Part shown: piece after piece, positions 39,101 to 50,445 of the stretch | Layout: each line of letters starts with the position of its first letter | Numbering within the stretch: position 1 is the stretch's first letter | Assembly: GCA_902729315.2 (NCBI GenBank) | Contig: LR746265.1 | Span: 6,826,892-6,890,891, forward strand | DNA from: Spirodela intermedia | Lineage: Eukaryota; Streptophyta; Magnoliopsida; Alismatales; Araceae | Length of the DNA: 64,000 bases | Direction: 5' to 3' | Made by a program: the position numbers and the translations under genes | Notes under the pieces: generated by a model | What the model saw: only the letters and a program-made list of their open reading frames with translations | Databases searched by the model: none | Told to the model about the DNA's origin: nothing

Positions 39101-40874
39101 TGGAGATCAATAATGTGGGTTTCCAAAAAGTCTCAATGAACTGACTTCGCTGTCTTGCTGCTATTCAGTGGCCTTCTACTGTCCTACTTTTCTCATACTA
39201 AGATAGCCTATAATGGTGACTCTCCACAACCCTTCTTTAAAAAGGGCATCTGACTGAAGGCATGAAAACTACTGCGATGAAGGACTTTCCAAAATGCCGA
39301 GGAAGACTTGAAAGCCGAAAAGTTTTCTTCTTGTTAGTGAATCTATTCGAATATAGAGACAGTAACCTTAGTTCCAGGATCTTCCGCTCCAGCTATACCT
39401 CTGGTATCTATCGTTATGGCATCTTCTTTTAACCAACTCTGTCAACATATTAGACACGTCTTCTACTTGCTTCCCACCAGTCAATCACTCTACTTTTAGA
39501 TTTTCTTACAGTCCAATGGGCGACCTGCTGGACTAAATGCTAAATCAACTACATGTGTAAAAGTGCCAAAAAATACAGAAGCGCATGTTACTGACTTTAA
39601 GTACTTCCCAGCCAATTGTCTCCATCTCATTAGTCGGACGACAACATCTTCCTTGTGGCAGAATCAATGCACTGTTGTTGGAAATAAGTGCATGTTTACG
39701 ACATATGGCACTTCATCAAGGCTCTTTTGCCCCATCAACACAACTCGAGCAGCTTCTCAGCCCTTCTTCCATCAGTTGGGCATGCGCCTGAAGCCCAACT
39801 ACTACCTTTGATTCTGATCCCCATTTCTAACAACAGACTTGGTTCAGCACATGGTAGATGCTTCTAAATGTTATGTAGCGAGATGCAAAGTAAAATTGAT
39901 AGCATCAGTTTAAATATGCGTGTTAGAATATGCGTCCAATGAGTCCATGTTTAATCTTATAAAATGTCAATGAATAAATTATATTCTGGGCCCAACAGGC
40001 TCGTATTCGGTATCCCCTCCCCCCTCCACTCCTCTCACCATACCTAAATGGTGACGGGGCTCATGAATTGAATATGAAGCGTCCTTCTTTCCGTCATGTC
40101 CGAAAATACTGAGCTTCAAACGGATTCATCAGATAACTTGAAATTTCAAAAGTCCCACCAATGTATCCACAAGAAGCAGCTCAGAATATAAGATCTCACA
40201 CAAATTAGGAACAGAGCAGGTGAAGGAAAGAACACAGGTATTGGTAAAATTTGGAAGGTGATTTAGTCGTCCAGTGGGCGAAAATACAACAGTTATTTCG
40301 TAAACGTTCTAAATTTTCTTTATTGATGGCTATGTCTTAGTTTTTTGCAGAGGACAAGAAATCTTAATATAAGATATACCATGGAAGATGGCCGACAACA
40401 TTTTTTTTTAAGAAAGATTTATTTTATGTTCCCAATCATCAGATACTACCTTAGTGAAATATTTTTAAATATCAGGGGCCGTTAACGGATAAACATTGAC
40501 CTATACAAGGGAAGCACAGCGATGCCTTTCTTCACACCCCTTTCTCAAAGTTTAAATACAGGGAAAAATGAGAAGCAGCAAGCAGACTCAGGTCTTTCCT
40601 CAACACAAACTTGGAAAAATAGTAAAATCACATTGTACTTCTCATGAATGCGGAAACAAATGCATGATCAACGGAGATTAAAAAAACTAATACGATTCCA
40701 GAATAGAGGACAGAAAAAAAAAAAAAAATGAAGCGAGGAGTAGAGGTAAGTTACAGATGGGTGATATTGACAAGAACCCTCAGGATTGTTATCATCAGTG
40801 AACATGGCATCGCATCCAATCCGCTGGCACCGTACAGGGACTTTCTTGTTGGCAATGTCCTCACTGACTTCCAT
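36166..40874 (-). CDS. RAR1: RAR1-type CHORD zinc protein
   Basis: Plant RAR1 binds HSP90 and SGT1 and supports NLR immune-receptor stability in cytoplasm and nucleus (family knowledge). Four coding exons, phase-consistent: 40755-40874, 38602-38684, 36427-36895, 36166-36258; 254 residues against 226-233 usually, the extra length being in the linker. CHORD-I spans about residues 16-74 (CQRIGC...SCQYHPS, FHDGMKEWRCCKQRSHDF). The plant-specific CCCH motif CSRCRQGFFCSDHG is at 112-125, and CHORD-II at 190-249 (CRNRGCGKSFKEKDNHDTAC, CTKGWH). The protein ends just after CHORD-II with no CS domain, as in RAR1 and unlike animal CHORD proteins. The start is the ATG at 40874 (MEVSEDI), like Arabidopsis MEVGSA. 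Oddities: His is replaced by Tyr at residue 231 (KCCEVYVNEF; relatives have DVHVKEF), and a Gly usual after HPS is absent at the exon 1/2 join. A 5' UTR intron is possible, with an acceptor near 40919. Confidence 0.93.
37771..38235. mobile_element. Possible LTR-like insertion in RAR1 intron 2
   Basis: Starts near TGTTAACAAGAGTTGG and ends near ACATCA. Its base composition differs from the AT-rich intron around it, and it contains a TATA-like TATAAATACC near 37910 followed by pyrimidine-rich text, the layout of a short plant LTR. I saw no second LTR, primer-binding site or clear target duplication. Confidence 0.25.
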
Positions 40875-41689
40875 TTTTAGCAGATCCACGAAATTCTCCC
40901 TCTAATATACCTTTTCCTGCAAGGATACAGGCAGTTCCCTTTGCACTACCATCTCTCAAAAACATCTACAAATTAAGTAATTTAATTTTCAGCAATTACC
41001 AAGCATCCGTTGAAAAGAAACACGAAACACGAAGGAAATGTTAGGCAAGCTGTGCATAGCTCAGCCACACGCCTTGACGCTTGGGCGCAGTTAGTTCCCA
41101 TAAAATGTCTTAAAACAAGCAGCAGCACTCAGGTGTCACATTTTTCTTCTCTATGAGTATCTCAAATCAATAATTCTTTATAGTACACAATCGTAGGCAT
41201 GAACGGGATCGTCAAACGCGAAGCCATAAAGAAATGGGGTAGGGGGAGCGGCACACTGCCAAAGAGTCAAGAGAGGGAATTGGAGGGTGGCGGAGAAACC
41301 GCGAAATAGCGAGAGACATGGATAGATAAAGACAGACAGGAAGATAGATGGACGGAGACACAAAACACTGACAAGAGTGCGGGGTGGGTAAGACGCACGG
41401 GGGAAAGAGAGAAACAGGCGGAGAGGTGAAGACCGGAATAACAGAACAGAAATCTGGAGAGACACAGCCTGCGAATCCAGAGACAGAACCAAGGGAGATT
41501 GGAGGCGATTCCGATACCTGCGACCGGACGAGAGATTCCCCGAGCCTCCGATCGAAGGTCAGGAGGAGGAGCTCCCGAGTTCCAGACTTCCAGACAGCTT
41601 GACTGCCGAGGTCGCCGTTCCCTGCTCAAATAAATTGTACTGTTAGGAGCTGTCAAATCCCTTAATAGGCCAACTCACGTTGTTCGGAT

Positions 41690-42700
41690 CTGTTAACGGG
41701 CCAGTTCACACGAGTTTTCCCAGCTACGTTCTTTTGGGCCTCTCAATCGCCCGCCTTCTTTTCAAAAACTACATCATTAAATCACTTCATTTACTAGCTT
41801 ACTCTCTTTTATGTACTCAATATATATATATATATATCCCTTTTAAATTTTTCTATCAAAGGATTTTGGAAGATACGTAAGTTTGAATATAAATAATATA
41901 GTCGTAATTAAACTGATTTAAAACTAATATGGTTCAATTTGTGACGTTTTTCTGGGCCTCTCAATTGCCTGATTTATTTTTTAAAAAAAATAATTGAATC
42001 ACTTCACTTGCTAAGGAACTCTCTTTAAAATGTATACAATAATACTATTTTTATTTAAATTAATATTTTTAAAATTCCCTAGAAAATGATTTTTCTGGGA
42101 ATTTTAATGAAGATAATAAATAAGTTTATATGTGATTATTTTTCCATTGATTAATCGTTTTCTAAGTTTATCATTGATTATTAATCGCCTGCCTTCTTCA
42201 AAGACTAAGTCATTAGATGACTTAATTCACTAAGATAGCCTCTTTTATACCCATAAAGGATGCACATCCGAATATCTATTTTTATTTTAAATATTCCTTT
42301 TTAAAAATGTTAGAAACTAATTGTGTCGAAATTTATTTAGGAAGATACTTAAGTTTATATATAATCATTGTATTCCTAATTAGTTGAATTATAATTAAAA
42401 CGGTTCAGTTTATTCCTACTTAAAGTCATTTAATTACTTTTAAAAAATAAGAAGGCAGGCAATAGAGATGCCTAAAAACAACTTAACATACTAACATAAT
42501 TATCTGTAAACTCATTCATCTTACTAAAAAATATTTCCAACCAAATTATTTTCTATAAAACTTTAAAATGATTATTTAAAAAATAAAAATACGTGTTTAG
42601 GTATACATTTTTTATTTTAACAAATTCTAGAAACTTATTAGGTCGGAATTGTTTTTAGTAAAATGCTTAGAGTTTATACATAATTATTTTAGCTGTAATT
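41690..42700. repeat. Degenerate ~220 bp repeat cluster with an inverted copy
   Basis: Related units occur near 41740, 41955 and 42185, each with TCTCAAT(C/T)GCC or ATCGCCTGCC, then CTTC, then TCATTA...TCACTT and ACTCTCTTT. A second shared piece (GAAGATAC-TAAGTTT...TAATTA) occurs near 41868 and 42341. Near 42450-42478 the phrase AAGAAGGCAGGCAATAGAG is the reverse complement of that first piece, so one copy is inverted. This resembles remnants of a small non-autonomous element, but no termini are resolved. Confidence 0.55.
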
Positions 42701-43023
42701 ATTTAAGTTTTTTTTCAAGAACGAGTGAAGATTGAGGGGTATAGGTCGCAAATGCGTCGCCAGCCGCCAAGACAGCCGCACGGCGCCGCCAGCCGGCAGG
42801 GGAGGGCGAGACTCGTGACTCCGCCTGTTCATTGGCCCGGTCCGACAGCCGCCTGACGCCGCCGCTGGGATCGTTAGGCCCGAGTTGACCGGCATTCTCC
42901 CTCCTGCAGCCGATAATGACCTCCGGTGCGTGTCGTGTTGAAAAGTAGCGGCGCCCCCACCCTGCAACCTCAAACAGGGTCGCGATTTCCTGTAGACGCC
43001 AGCCGCTGGGAGGACGATGATAC

Positions 43024-43026
<3 letters not shown>

Positions 43027-43069
<43 letters not shown>
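43027..43069. repeat. (GA)n microsatellite
   Basis: About 43 bp of pure GA downstream of the GRF gene; a separate (CT)n tract is at about 43211-43231. Confidence 0.9.
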
Positions 43070-43071
<2 letters not shown>

Positions 43072-43652
43072 CTTCTACTGTTCAACCCAGTGTCAGTATG
43101 TCCACGCGTGACTTTTTCTCACCTGCAGCCTCATCTTTACCCCTCTCTCTCTCTGTCTCACGTCTTCATCAGCATCAAGTGACCATTAACAGCTCGGCAA
43201 TGGTGGATAGCTCTCTCTCTCTCTCTCTCTCTACATTTCTTTCCTTCATGGAGGGAAGCTTGAGCTGCCAGGAAAGGGGGGAGAGTGTCGACTGAGAGGA
43301 ATCTCCCTCTAAACAGAAGGGCGACCCGATCTCGTGCCACAAGACGAAGAGCTAAGAGAGAAACTGGGGTGGCTGGTCAACCCTGATCTCTGCAGCCATT
43401 CTCTCACTGGGCATCACCCCCGTTTTCACAGAAACCGACCAACCGACCAACAAACCAGGTGCCTCCGTTGAAACAGGTTCAAAAAAAAAAGAAAAGAAAG
43501 CGAGAAGGCAACAACCCTAAAAGAGTCAAACCCATCATCCAATCCGGCACCAGAAAACAAGACAAACGAACCAAGAAAGTCAACGTCTCGACAGAGAGTT
43601 CCTAGCGCACATGCCCCTGGAGGAGAGAGCTCCCTCCCCGCGTCCGAGAGCT

Positions 43653-44252
43653 TCAAGGGCCCAGGCTTTCTCTCTCATCTGCACAAGCAAGAAAGTCAAT
43701 CAGATCTCCGGCCAAAACCAAAGATGGCGGCGGACGTGTCAGCGCTGGGTGGTGGGGAAGCGGACCGTTGGGGGAGCGGGAGCTGGCGGTGGAGAAGTCG
43801 GAGGAGGCCATAGGAATGGAGATTGAGAGCTGAGTCGCCGGGAAGGCGCGGCCCCTATCGTCCTCCAGATCTGTCCACGTGTCCCTCGCCTTGGGCCATT
43901 CGTCGAAGAAAGCCCGGAAGTTCTGGTTGTCCTGCTTCACGGGCTCCACGTAGTCAAAGCAGCCCCACGACTGCGCCGGCGGCGGGGGCACAGGTCGGAA
44001 GGTTCCGTGTCCGAGTTCCTGCAGTGGCGGCGCCGGCGGGGCGGAGTTCCTGGGCTGCTTCGAGGGCGGGTAGGAGGAGCCCTGATTGTAGGTCAACGCA
44101 TGCCAGGAGGCGTCCAGGTCGGAGTCAACGCCGAGGCCCTTCGCGCTTCCGGAGGCCTCCGACAGGAGGCTCCGCTCGTCCACGTCGGATCTCCCCCCTC
44201 TCCCGTACCTGATTTTCAGACAACAAGATAATATAATAACCAGCTTGAGGAT

Positions 44253-44288
<36 letters not shown>

Positions 44289-45774
44289 TTACTGAGGATG
44301 GGGGGGAGTGTTAGCAGAAATGACAGCATAATTAAGATAAAAATGGCGCCTAGATTTCCGAACAAAATCAGGAGGATGGAGAATATTAATATCAGGGAGA
44401 ATGGAGGGAAGTCAACTGTTGAGAGGAAAATGAAGATCCGAGGAAGAAATGCGGCGACTTTCAGCTGCACACCCCGCCTGACTTCATCACCGCGAGGAAT
44501 GATCTTGCAGACCCGCAAGATCATCGTCTGAAATCTTTAGATTCAACAGGGATAGGATGAATTTGAACCATAAATCTTGCATATGCATGGTCATCGAGAA
44601 TGAAATCTCCAGCTTTACCGGATCGGAGACGACTTCGAACCCAAAAAAAATCTTCCATGCCCGATCGATCCATCCATCGATCGTCACAGAAAAAGTTTCA
44701 GATTCACCAACTAGATGAACCAAAGATCTCGCCAACTATCCGGGTCAATTCGGTGGCGAGGGGAGGAGGAAGAACGGACCTGTGGTCGCCGATGCCGATT
44801 CCATGGCAGCCGAGGTCCATCTGGAGTTGGTTCAGGCTGGGCCCGGCGAAGGACACCGGAGCAACAGCAGCAGCAGCGTTGCCACCACCACTGGCGGCGG
44901 CGCCGGCGGCGATGGAGTGCAGGGGGAGGCAGGAGCGGAAGCCTCCACCGCTACTGCCGCCGCTGGCCAGACTCCCCGAGGGGGCGAGGGAGGTCACAGT
45001 GGACGATGGAGAAGAGGAGGACGACGGAGACTGAGCTAGGGTTTGTGCTTCCACAGGCTTTCTTGAACGGTTCCGGCCACGGTGCATGTGCCGCTCGCAG
45101 TACTTGGAATCGGGGTAGGCATCTTTGGAGCACCGCCACTTCTTGCCGTCGGTCCTCCGGCACCTCCCCGGCTCGGGATCCAGCTTCTTCCCGTAGGAGC
45201 AGTATCCCACTGCGGCAGACATTTTTGTTTCGCGATCTCAGATCAATCAATCCACAGGAGTTGTTTTCAAATCCGATCTAATGCCAGAGCTTCGGTGCGG
45301 CGAGGCAGATTTCGAAAACAGGAGTTGAGATTTCATGTAATCGGGGGAGAAATCGGCATGAATCTCTGAAGAAACTGCGAGAATCGACGATTAAAGAGGA
45401 GCTGCAGAGGAAACTAGGGCACTGTAAGAAACGAAGCGGCCACATCCATGGAAAGCAATCGACGGAACCCTACTTCCTGAGACGTAGCCAGCGACCAGGA
45501 AGAGAGGAAGTGCCCCCATTCTGGTTAGATTCCGCGAGGAAGACGACGATAGAGACTGAGGAAGGGTTTGGAGCTGGAGCTGCTTACTGGAGGGGTGATG
45601 GAAGAAGCGGGAGGCCATGGAGTCGAAGCCCTTGCGGATGGGGAGCAGGAGATCGGGGGGCACGGGGATTCCGGCCATGAGGTACTTGAAGATGAGCGCC
45701 TGGTGCTCCAGCTCCTGCCACTGCGACGCCGTGAACGGCGGCCGCCACGCCGCTGCTGCCCCCGAGCTGTTCAT
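43653..45774 (-). CDS. GRF: Growth-regulating factor (QLQ-WRC transcription factor)
   Basis: GRFs are nuclear transcription factors that work with GIF co-activators to sustain cell proliferation in young organs. Three exons: 45588-45774, 44780-45209, 43653-44208; 390 residues, phases consistent. The QLQ domain is at about 13-50 ([33 protein letters not shown]) and the WRC domain at 73-114 ([35 protein letters not shown]), with C3H ligands C79, C89, C100 and H103. Further on come Ser- and Gly-rich stretches, FFDEWP and the late TQLSISIP motif. The start is the ATG at 45774 ([10 protein letters not shown]), nine residues before the usual QLQ opening. The C-terminus runs about 37 residues past SRSPNG ([10 protein letters not shown] to ESLGP), which is not family-like, so an unrecognised final splice is possible. 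A miR396 site lies in exon 2. The 5' flank is rich in GA on the given strand, so CT on the transcript. Confidence 0.94.
44252..44288. repeat. GA-rich tract in GRF intron 2
   Basis: GA repeats with a few interruptions; on the transcript it reads as CT and lies 43-80 bases after the start of exon 3 in given-strand coordinates, so it falls within 80 bases of the 3' acceptor at 44208. Confidence 0.8.
45049..45069 (-). promoter_or_regulatory. miR396 target site in GRF exon 2
   Basis: The transcript strand reads CGTTCAAGAAAGC then CTGTGGAA, encoding RSRKPVE at the end of the WRC domain. It pairs with miR396 with the single bulged base typical of GRF sites. Predicts cleavage of this mRNA in maturing tissue. 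Confidence 0.92.
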
Positions 45775-46506
45775 CTCCGCCCGCCCCTTATCCCGGCCGA
45801 ATCCCTAGCAGCGCCCCCTTCTCCTTCGTCTCCGTCTCCGGCAAGTAACTAAAAATCAGTCCAACAAAAGAGATTCGAGCAGAGAAACGCCACTGAAGAT
45901 CAGTGCAGAGAGATGGCTAGAGAGAGACGAGAGAAGAGAGAGAGAGAGCGAGAGAGGGTCAAGAAGGGGTGAGGAGGATAAAAGGGGAGGGAGGGGGATT
46001 CGCCATTTCCAGGCGGAGGAGAAGAAGGGGCGCCGCGACGGAAGGAAGAAAGGGGGAGGGGGGGGGGGGGGTCCGGACAGGGCTATGGAGGGGAAGCTCT
46101 TATAGGTACAAGGGGTTTCACGGAGATAGAGACAGTGAGGAACCGAGAAAAAGACAGACAGCGAGAGCTGGAGATTTAGAGAGACGGAGAGAGAGAGAGA
46201 GAGAGAGCGAGAGAGGGAGAGAGAGCGAGAGAGGGGAGGGGGAGAGAGAGGGAGAGCGGCAGGACTGAAGGGTACAGTGGGCTCCTACTACTCTTAACAC
46301 CGTTTTACATAGAGAAGGTTTTCAGAGAGAGAGGTATAGAGAGAGAAAGTTGGGGCTGTACGTCGCGTGTGACTTAAAACAGGAGCAAAGAGGAAGAGTA
46401 TTATGAATCAGCTTTTGAGCCATCCTTCCAAGAAACCTCCAAGGTAACCCTTCCATCAGACCCATCTAGAGAGAGAAAGAGAGGTTCATCCCGTCACGTA
46501 CCCTGA

Positions 46507-46553
<47 letters not shown>

Positions 46554-46904
46554 GATGAGGGACCCCCCACAGGCTCATAATAGAGAAGAGAATCCAGCCA
46601 TTAGAGGAGCTCAGAGAGACAAACCATGTGCAAATCAAGGTCGAATAGATGACAAGTCTCTCGGGGTACGCGACCGCGTCCCCGCCGTCAACTTTGCATG
46701 GCTTCATCCCGCTGCCACCCGTCCCCCATGCATCCCCCTCTCCGCCGCCGCCACGCCGCGGCGGCGGCATCTGATCCCAACTTCCTGGAGCCCACACCCC
46801 GTTGACTAACCGCACGGACGTATGAATCGAATCAGCGCCAGGAAATGACAAAATCAGGATCCATAATCGGACGGCTGAGAGAGGAACAATCACGGATCCA
46901 TCGA
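45775..46904. other. GRF 5' flank and FKBP20-2 3' flank
   Basis: Purine-rich on the given strand from 45,900 to 46,360, with a GA-rich run at about 46179-46257 and a G run near 46058-46071; in GRF transcript orientation this is a CT-rich leader or promoter. A pure (CT)n tract lies at 46510-46552. No extra gene is visible. Confidence 0.6.
46510..46552. repeat. (CT)n microsatellite
   Basis: About 43 bp of pure CT between the GRF start and the FKBP20-2 stop. Confidence 0.9.
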
Positions 46905-49900
46905 TCAGTCGCAGACGAAGTCGGAGTAGAAGCCGATGGTCCTTCTCTGGCAATCCTTCACCCCGAGGAGCTCCACGTCGAAGACCTCGAACTGCTTCGA
47001 GCTGAAGAAGGTGGACGGCCCAACCTGTTCCACAGATCGAGGAGATAGATAACCAGCTGCCATAAATGGGTCGTCATGGGCTCGCAGATTATTATTAAAT
47101 ATTACTATTTTGAGCAAGATTAATAATAATAATTAATATAATTTTTCATATAAAAAAAGTGAGAGGAGGAGGGACTCACAGGAGGGCCGAGCTCTGGGGG
47201 TATGATGATTCTGCGCTTGCCCCCGGGTCTCATGTCACGGATGCCTTCCTCGAAGCCTAGAATTCATGGACCGTTACTCACAGAGGATGAGGATCTCAGC
47301 CAGAGAAGAAATTGCCCTAAAAGGAAAGCCTACCAGGGACTAGAACCTTTGTGCCCATTCGGATCTTCGCTGGAGAACCCTGAGCGTAGGTGCTGTCGAT
47401 GCGGCGGCCAGACTCATTGTAGCCAACGTAGTGAAACGTCACCTGCCATTTTCGATCAATACATGAGCCACTTATATTCGGAGCTCAATCCAGATGGATA
47501 GAGCTTGGATTGGAGGATATAAACACTATATAAAGCATTTCATGAAGATAAAGTGCTGCCATTTAAAGAAACTTTTTTTTAAAAAAATATAATATATATA
47601 TATATATATATATTTAGATTGTATGAAAAAAGCAGGTGAAACTATGGCATCTAATTTTTATGAAGAAATGATGCCAATGATGCAGCGTAGATTTCTCTCA
47701 GGAACCAGAATGGGAGTGCTGCAACGTCAGCAGCGTTCATGTTGGGAGAAAAAGATGGAAATATTAGCCCAAAATTGGTGGATCCCCTACAAAATAATAT
47801 TATTTTATCAAGAAAATGCAAGAAAAAACCTGTTGACCATCCTTTGGGCAATCACCTTTACCGACGTCTATATCCAGGTATATAAGTCCTGAGTCGCACC
47901 TCACATAGTTCTCAGAGGTCACTACCTTAACCTCGAACCCTGAAACACAAAGAGGGCGAAAAATATTGAATCACATCCTGACGTCGCGAGATTCTCTCTC
48001 ATTTATGTCTCACCAGTCTGATGAATCAAAAGGACAAAATTATGCGCAAAAATATAATGGACAAATAAATTGGAAAATACCATCTAAATGAGAAAAACGA
48101 GCAAAGTCCTTGCACAGTAACGATATGTCATGATGGAGTGGAATTATTTGTTTAGCAATTTTATGAAAGTATCATCCAGCAAGAAAGGATGATAAATAGG
48201 AGAATTCCACACGAATGAGAAGAATCTTCAGATTCACAATGGTAAGAACAGTAGGAATAGTAAGGCCTGATCCGTCTGAGCAGAAAACCACGATGGTAGG
48301 GTTCCATATAATGGCATTGATGTATCAAACATTCTTAGTGCACAGACACCAATCTTACTAAGCAGCACATAACTCAGAATCGATCAACTTTGGCAAAGAT
48401 ATGAGTTGAAGTATGCTGGTGCAAGAGTTAGAGCGATTCCCAAACTGATAGTGTGTATCAGATATGGCGACATGATATTCGGAATGCTGGATCTGCTACT
48501 CACCGCGGTTGCAAGAAGATTATAAAGAGAGAAAAAATCATCACCATGGTCAATAACAAGGTTATTCATGATTAACTTGATGAAAGGCAAGGTGTTCTTT
48601 AGCTATATAGAAGAAGTATGGTGGCCTTTAACAGCCATCATTTGACCATTCAAGCAGTATTATCATCATGTTACGCATCAGTAAGTGATTCGTCTGATAG
48701 AAACAGTTTTCTTTTTCTATTTTAGATGGATGCCCACCAGACCACGTAAACAATGGTGTACACAGAGCTGCCACCTCACACATCCACCAATTTTGTCTTT
48801 CGGTGGGCATTAAGTCGCGAAATTCATTCCAAAAGACAGAACTTTAACCGAACCCCAAAAGCCAGTTGCAGATATTATTTTCAACAAAGGTCAATAACAC
48901 CTGGACAATGCAACAACGAAGCACATAGATCGGAAAGATTGGACCAATCATCCATTTGACAAATTAGGCGGGTGAAAAAGACACAATGAATATCCTAAGA
49001 GAACTTACACATTTCCTAAGAGAACTTATAGACACAATGAATAATGGCGAGATTATATCTTGCTACTCTTCAAATTGGAAGAAAATCTTGTGATGAATTC
49101 AATTTCAACTATTCACAATAATCACGTATATCCTACGAGAACACATTCACAATAATCGGCATGCCAAACAGGAAACCAGTCTCAGTGAATTATTTGATTA
49201 AACTGAAAAGGCCACACGAATTCTCATCCGATGCGGATTAAATGTTTCATTTTAATAGAAGCGGAATGGCAAGTGTGTATCATCAGCATGCAAAATAATG
49301 ACTAGTGCGCATCCGTAGTTCGATAGGTAATGTTAAACAGATAATGAGAAGCTTTCATTCAACGAAGAATTCTAGGGCAAAAAGTCTTGGACTTGATTAT
49401 GCAGATAATGTTTTTTATCTACATGCATGAAAACACAGCATGCAACGAAGCAAAAAACAGGGCTGCCGATGAATAATGAACATTGTGTTGGGTGGCTACT
49501 ACAATGACACTAATGGAAAAGGAGTGAGCATGAATCCCGTAAAAAAAAATCCCACCCAACAAACAAAAAAGTCCCCTGGAAAAATCTAGGAATTATATTT
49601 TGTACGATTATCAAATCTGATGATAAAATGTTTACCTTCCCTAATGAAGTTTGGGAAGCCTTCAGGTGCATTATTTGCTGCTTGAATCTTTCTATTTTGC
49701 TCAAGCAAGCGTTTCTCATCATATTTGCTCTTATTCTTCCCCTTGCCCGAGGCAGGTAGAGCCACAGATATGCCAGCGGCAACCAAAGAGAGCATAACGA
49801 ATCCCCTTCGGTTTTGAGCTTCATCAAAATGCAGCAACCTTACGCTCCCTTCATCCTCCTTCAAGTCGCTGTCAGTCCAGAACACGTCAAGTTAATTTGA

Positions 49901-50445
49901 GAGGTTATTGAATACTGTGAGAGGCCAGAAGCAGCGCTTACCTTGCCACTTTCTTCCTCTGAGAAATACCAGCAACGACGGGAAATTTAAAAGGCACGCC
50001 TCTGCCTGCAGATACTCGCAGATCATAAAACAAGAAGAGGAGGAAAATCTCTGGAATATGACACCATACTTTCTTTACTAAAAATTAGACATCAATATAT
50101 CCCATTATCCCGCCTAAAACTTGCAACAACTGAAACGGAATCAGCGTGAAAGACCAGGTAAAAAAGAAAAGGAAAAAAAAAAGCCCGCATCAACGGACAC
50201 GCAGTTTGCTCACCCAGCATTCCCAACTTCATGGTCAGGTATCGACTAGCGGCTCACAGCCACATTAAATCGACACACGAACAGGTAAAAACGGATAGAA
50301 CGGATACCTTCCAGAGAAAGCAACCCAATCCCAGCATCAACAAGAGCAATGAAAACAGAGAAATGCATGGATAAAATCGAGAGACAGACATACAAGGAAG
50401 TAGAGCAAGGACCGAGCCAGAACCCGCGACATTAGATCCCAACAT
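46905..50445 (-). CDS. FKBP20-2: FKBP20-2-type peptidyl-prolyl isomerase, thylakoid lumen
   Basis: Chloroplast lumen immunophilin; in Arabidopsis FKBP20-2 is needed for photosystem II supercomplex accumulation. Seven exons: 50394-50445, 49942-50005, 49636-49868, 47830-47939, 47334-47442, 47180-47256, 46905-47024; 254 residues, phases consistent (Arabidopsis about 242). The N-terminus is transit-like, followed by a twin-arginine stretch (QNRRGFVMLSLVAAG, about 57-71) and ALPASG, as in lumenal targeting by the Tat route. The mature start resembles the relative (KYDEKRLLEQNRKIQ, NNAPEGFPNF). The FKBP fold follows (DGQQVTFHYVGYNESGRR, MGTKVLVPGFEEGI, RIIIPPELGPPVGPSTF) and the tail has C240 and C253, the cysteine pair regarded as redox-active in this protein. 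The start is inferred: the ATG at 50445 gives a basic, transit-like leader; an in-frame ATG at 50586 would add an acidic 47-residue extension. Head-to-head with the CBP3-like gene, 729 bp apart. Confidence 0.92.
47590..47612. repeat. (TA)n microsatellite in FKBP20-2 intron 4
   Basis: Short TA run between exons 4 and 5, following a poly-A/T stretch. Confidence 0.8.

Larger units (their letters stand above)
40875..43652. other. Intergenic region between RAR1 and GRF
   Basis: 40,875-41,640 is the RAR1 5' side, where the strand opposite to the given one is rich in pyrimidine and probably holds untranslated exon and promoter. 41,690-42,700 is an AT-rich degenerate repeat cluster (separate entry). 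42,718-43,010 is GC-rich with no recognisable coding. 43,010-43,650 holds GA and CT tracts and the GRF 3' side. Confidence 0.6.

Noticed and set aside
41178-41656. Minus-strand ORFs upstream of RAR1 (104 and 129 codons)
   Set aside because: Low-complexity Ser/Leu/Arg text from a CT-rich leader; more likely 5' UTR or promoter.
42689-43085. Minus-strand ORFs of 94 and 128 codons in the GC-rich stretch downstream of GRF
   Set aside because: One begins in a (CT)n tract (SLSLSLS) and neither resembles a known protein.
44600-45281. Large plus-strand ORFs of 144 and 188 codons over GRF
   Set aside because: They are antisense to GRF exon 2, whose opposite frame holds the WRC domain and the miR396 site.
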